Assembly: GCA_030524675.1 (NCBI GenBank)
Contig: JAUNGE010000015.1
Coordinates: 1 to 64,000 of the forward strand
Direction of reading: 5' to 3'
Length of the DNA stretch: 64,000 nucleotides
Source: a bacterium
GTDB lineage: Bacteria > Bacillota > Clostridia > Lachnospirales > Lachnospiraceae
In this document: positions 62,060 to 64,000 of the stretch, one piece after another
Position numbering within the stretch: position 1 is the stretch's first letter
How the letters are laid out: each line of letters opens with the position of its first letter
Notes under the pieces: model-generated
Told to the model about the DNA's origin: nothing
The model's database searches: none
What the model saw: only the letters and a program-made list of their open reading frames with translations
Program-made: the position numbers and the translations under genes

Positions 62060-63105
62060 CTCTCACCTCCGTTTCCCTGGCCCACAGCCGAAACCGACGC
62101 ACAGCCGGTTCCCGATACACCGATTTTGAAGCGGATTGCCTTTCTGCCGTGACTCAGCCGGTGCATCAGAAGGAGCACAAACAGGATACTGCCCAGGATG
62201 CCGATAATCAGCTCAATCGGCAGCTCGTACGGCGCAATGACAATTCTTCCTATGATGTCGCATGCCAGCACAAACACAGCTCCAAACAATCCCGTATCGA
62301 CCAAGGTCCCACGAATCTTGTCCCCCTTAAACATGGCAACCAAGTTCGGCACAATCAGCCCTATGTAAGAGATAGAGCCTACCACCACAACCACACTCGC
62401 TGTAATCAGCGCGGCAATCGTCAGCCCCAAAAACAAAATCCGGTTGTAATGCACACCTAAATTTTTGGAAAAATCTTTTCCCATACCGACAATATTGAAA
62501 TGGTTCGCAAAGACAAATGCGAGAATCACTAGGGGCAAAACCAAGTACACCAGCTCATATCTTCCTTTGATTACCATGGAAAAATGCCCCACCAGCCAGG
62601 AAGATAACGCTTGTGTCATCTCATATTTGTATGCCAGAAAATTTGTCACGCCTCCAATCACATTGCTGAACATAATGCCGATAAGAGGCACCATCACCAC
62701 ATCATTAAACTGGATGCGCTGGATAAACCACACAAAAATCCAGGTGCCGCAGACAGCTGCCGCAAATGCGAATATAGCCCGCCCCCACAGCGTGGATTTT
62801 GGCATAAATAAAAGTGCCAGAAGAATCCCAAACTGTGCTGACGATATGGTAGCGCCTGTGGTCGGCGATACAAATTTGTTCATGCAGAGCTGCTGCATAA
62901 TCAAACCTGACACGCTCATTCCCACTCCCGTACATAAAATTGCCAGCAGGCGGGGCAGACGTGAAAGCACCAAAATCTCTAACTGCTTGGTATCTCCCTG
63001 AAGCAAACCGGATACTGTCATATCCAGCACACCGACAAACAGCGAGTACACCGACAGCAGCAGGAGTATCACAGCGAGAATTATGGTAGAACGGTGATGT
63101 TTCAT
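62056..63105 (-). CDS. Iron-siderophore ABC transporter permease (FecCD family, first)
   Basis: A 349-residue permease. The family motif RLPRLLAILCTGVGMSVSGLIMQQLCMNKFVSPTTGATISSAQFGILLAL is clear, as is the coupling loop GKDFSKNLGVHYNR. It heads the operon behind the DtxR-like box. The last ~25 residues (FKIGVSGTGCASVSAVGQGNGG) are an unusual cytoplasmic tail. Overlaps the second permease start by 4 bases. Confidence 0.93.
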   Translation of the reverse strand: MKHHRSTIILAVILLLLSVYSLFVGVLDMTVSGLLQGDTKQLEILVLSRLPRLLAILCTGVGMSVSGLIMQQLCMNKFVSPTTGATISSAQFGILLALLFMPKSTLWGRAIFAFAAAVCGTWIFVWFIQRIQFNDVVMVPLIGIMFSNVIGGVTNFLAYKYEMTQALSSWLVGHFSMVIKGRYELVYLVLPLVILAFVFANHFNIVGMGKDFSKNLGVHYNRILFLGLTIAALITASVVVVVGSISYIGLIVPNLVAMFKGDKIRGTLVDTGLFGAVFVLACDIIGRIVIAPYELPIELIIGILGSILFVLLLMHRLSHGRKAIRFKIGVSGTGCASVSAVGQGNGGER

Positions 63106-63125
63106 GAGAACTCCTCCTTCTGTTT

Positions 63126-63153
63126 TTAGTTAGTCAGAGCTAACCTTAGTCAA
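63126..63153 (-). promoter_or_regulatory. DtxR/IdeR-like iron box over the siderophore operon promoter
   Basis: The dyad GTTAG-6-CTAAC (63129-63133, 63140-63144) sits in TTAGTTAGTCAGAGCTAACC, similar to the DtxR consensus TTAGGTTAGSCTAACCTAA. On the minus strand a -35 TTGACT (63148-63153) abuts it, so the box lies in the promoter spacer. Repression when iron is abundant is inferred. A second dyad, GTGAGTAA/TTACTCAC (63171-63178, 63199-63206), lies just upstream. Confidence 0.65.
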
Positions 63154-63376
63154 AAAAAATAGCGCGTAATGTGAGTAAGCAAAAACTGGTCTTACATGTT
63201 ACTCACACTGCACGTTGCGGGTATTATGGTATCATGGGCAAAAGATTTTGTCAAGGAATTTTTTTACGGATTACCATTCTTTTATAATCTCTTAATCCCC
63301 TGCTTCATACGCTTTTCCCATTTTAACTTTTCTTGTTATATGCTTGTATCACACGATGAGATAGGGGTGAAACGAT

Positions 63377-63568
63377 ATGCGTATTGCGAAGACTATTCGG
63401 ATATATGAACACAGGTTTGATGTAAAAGTAGGAAATTTTATCTCGCGTCATCCACTGCTTGGCTTCTTGCTTATCTTTGTGGGAATGCCATTGTTTATTC
63501 TTCTTTGTGTCTGTGTCAGCACTGTTGTGATTGCTTTTCCAATGGCGTGGCTTTTTGGCTGGCTGTAA
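63377..63568 (+). CDS. Small two-helix membrane protein before kdp
   Basis: A 63-residue protein starting MRIAKTIRIYEHRFDVKVG; GGGGTG precedes the ATG. Two hydrophobic stretches (about 27-40 and 42-60) form a hairpin in the membrane. It has no conserved motif I recognise. It lies 93 bases before kdpF on the same strand, so it may be part of the Kdp operon or a leader-type regulator. Length and ribosome site argue for a real gene. Confidence 0.6.
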   Translation: MRIAKTIRIYEHRFDVKVGNFISRHPLLGFLLIFVGMPLFILLCVCVSTVVIAFPMAWLFGWL

Positions 63569-63661
63569 ATCTTTAACTACTCTTAATGCCCAACTAAAAT
63601 ATCTAATGCCATTTTTAAAGAAAAGAATATATGCTATTTCAAAAAAAGGAGGTCAAATTAT

Positions 63662-63754
63662 ATGCAAATCATGATCACAATCATTGGCATATGTGCAGCG
63701 GCAATGCTGCTGTGGTATGTCTATATTTTGATGAAGGGAGATGAACAGGTATGA
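63662..63754 (+). CDS. kdpF: K+-transporting ATPase small subunit KdpF
   Basis: A 30-residue single-helix protein (MQIMITIIGICAAAMLLWYV, ending KGDEQV), preceded by AGGAGG. Its stop overlaps the kdpA start (ATGA). KdpF stabilises the KdpFABC potassium pump; identification relies on its size, hydrophobicity and position directly before kdpA. Confidence 0.75.
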   Translation: MQIMITIIGICAAAMLLWYVYILMKGDEQV

Positions 63755-64000
63755 CGGCCATTCTACAGTATGTTTTGTACCTTGTTATTCTGGTAGTGCT
63801 GGCAGTACCGCTTGGCGCTTACATAAAAAAAGTAATGTTTGGAGAAAAAACAGTTTTATCCAAAATTCTGACTCCCTGCGAAAACCTGGTTTACAAAGTG
63901 ATGAGGATTGATAAGGAGGAACAAATGAACTGGAAGAAGTACGCCGCCAGTGTACTGATTTTTTCAGGTATCGGGCTGGTATTTTTATTCCTGCTTCAAA
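63751..64000 (+). CDS. kdpA: K+-transporting ATPase A subunit KdpA, N-terminal part
   Basis: Starts MTAILQYVLYLVILVVLAVP, overlapping the kdpF stop. The visible 83 residues include the first membrane helix, GAYIKKVMFGE, then ILTPCENLVYKVMRID and EEQMNWKKYAAS, characteristic of the KdpA N-terminus. The gene runs off the window; kdpB and kdpC should follow. The pump takes up K+ at low concentration using ATP. Identification is by sequence pattern; length cannot be checked. Confidence 0.9.
   Translation, partial: MTAILQYVLYLVILVVLAVPLGAYIKKVMFGEKTVLSKILTPCENLVYKVMRIDKEEQMNWKKYAASVLIFSGIGLVFLFLLQ

Noticed and set aside
63569..63661. c-di-AMP (ydaO-type) riboswitch before kdp
   Set aside because: The gap is under 100 bases with no matching conserved core; region upstream of the 63-residue gene also lacks it.

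Overview
The window is chromosomal DNA from an anaerobic Firmicute, most likely a Lachnospiraceae gut commensal. This rests on gene content rather than any marker I could search: a Na+-pumping decarboxylase operon, a PPi-type phosphofructokinase, meso-diaminopimelate dehydrogenase, a DUF1836 regulator, a SEC-C methionine aminopeptidase, strong AGGAGG ribosome binding sites and no sign of respiratory complexes. The species cannot be fixed from the sequence alone.

Region 1 (1 to about 13.6 kb) is an integrative mobilizable element next to rlmD. It carries a large serine recombinase with its HTH regulator, a MobV relaxase with a recognisable oriT, a CHC2 primase, a D5-type helicase, a sigma-70-like protein, a VanZ-family protein, and a cargo module of two ABC-2 permeases, an ATPase and a TetR regulator with twin operators. 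The last ~90 residues of the recombinase resemble the extra tail of RlmD. This suggests that the 3' end of rlmD is the insertion site and that the tails were exchanged.

Region 2 (13.6-47.1 kb) is housekeeping backbone: rlmD, pcrA, an mscL with a zinc-ribbon tail, a GH28 glycosidase, a DUF1836 regulator and a large CoA-disulfide reductase/rhodanese/sulfite-reductase fusion. It also holds a TrpR-like regulator, HAD phosphatases, an M28 peptidase, a MATE pump and a five-gene biotin-dependent Na+ pump operon diverging from pfp. Further on are a spore-cortex-type hydrolase, ybaK, leuCD with a divergent LysR gene, ilvN-ilvC, map and ddh.

Region 3 (47.2-52 kb) is an accessory patch. Broken pieces of an IS3-type transposase, a conjugative-element gene and a serine recombinase flank a MarR-flavodoxin-OYE redox cassette whose TGATGTATATACATCA-type operators are clear. 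Beside it lie two tRNA genes (Tyr, Ser) and a 44-codon gene with its own promoter, operator-like palindrome and terminator.

Region 4 (52-64 kb) has a fused homocysteine methyltransferase/MTHFR gene, a heterodimeric ABC exporter and an AraC regulator. These are followed by a four-gene iron-siderophore ABC importer under a DtxR-like box, and the start of a kdp potassium-ATPase operon (kdpF, kdpA cut by the window end). Several intergenic regions share a dispersed palindromic repeat (core TTTTGACCC).
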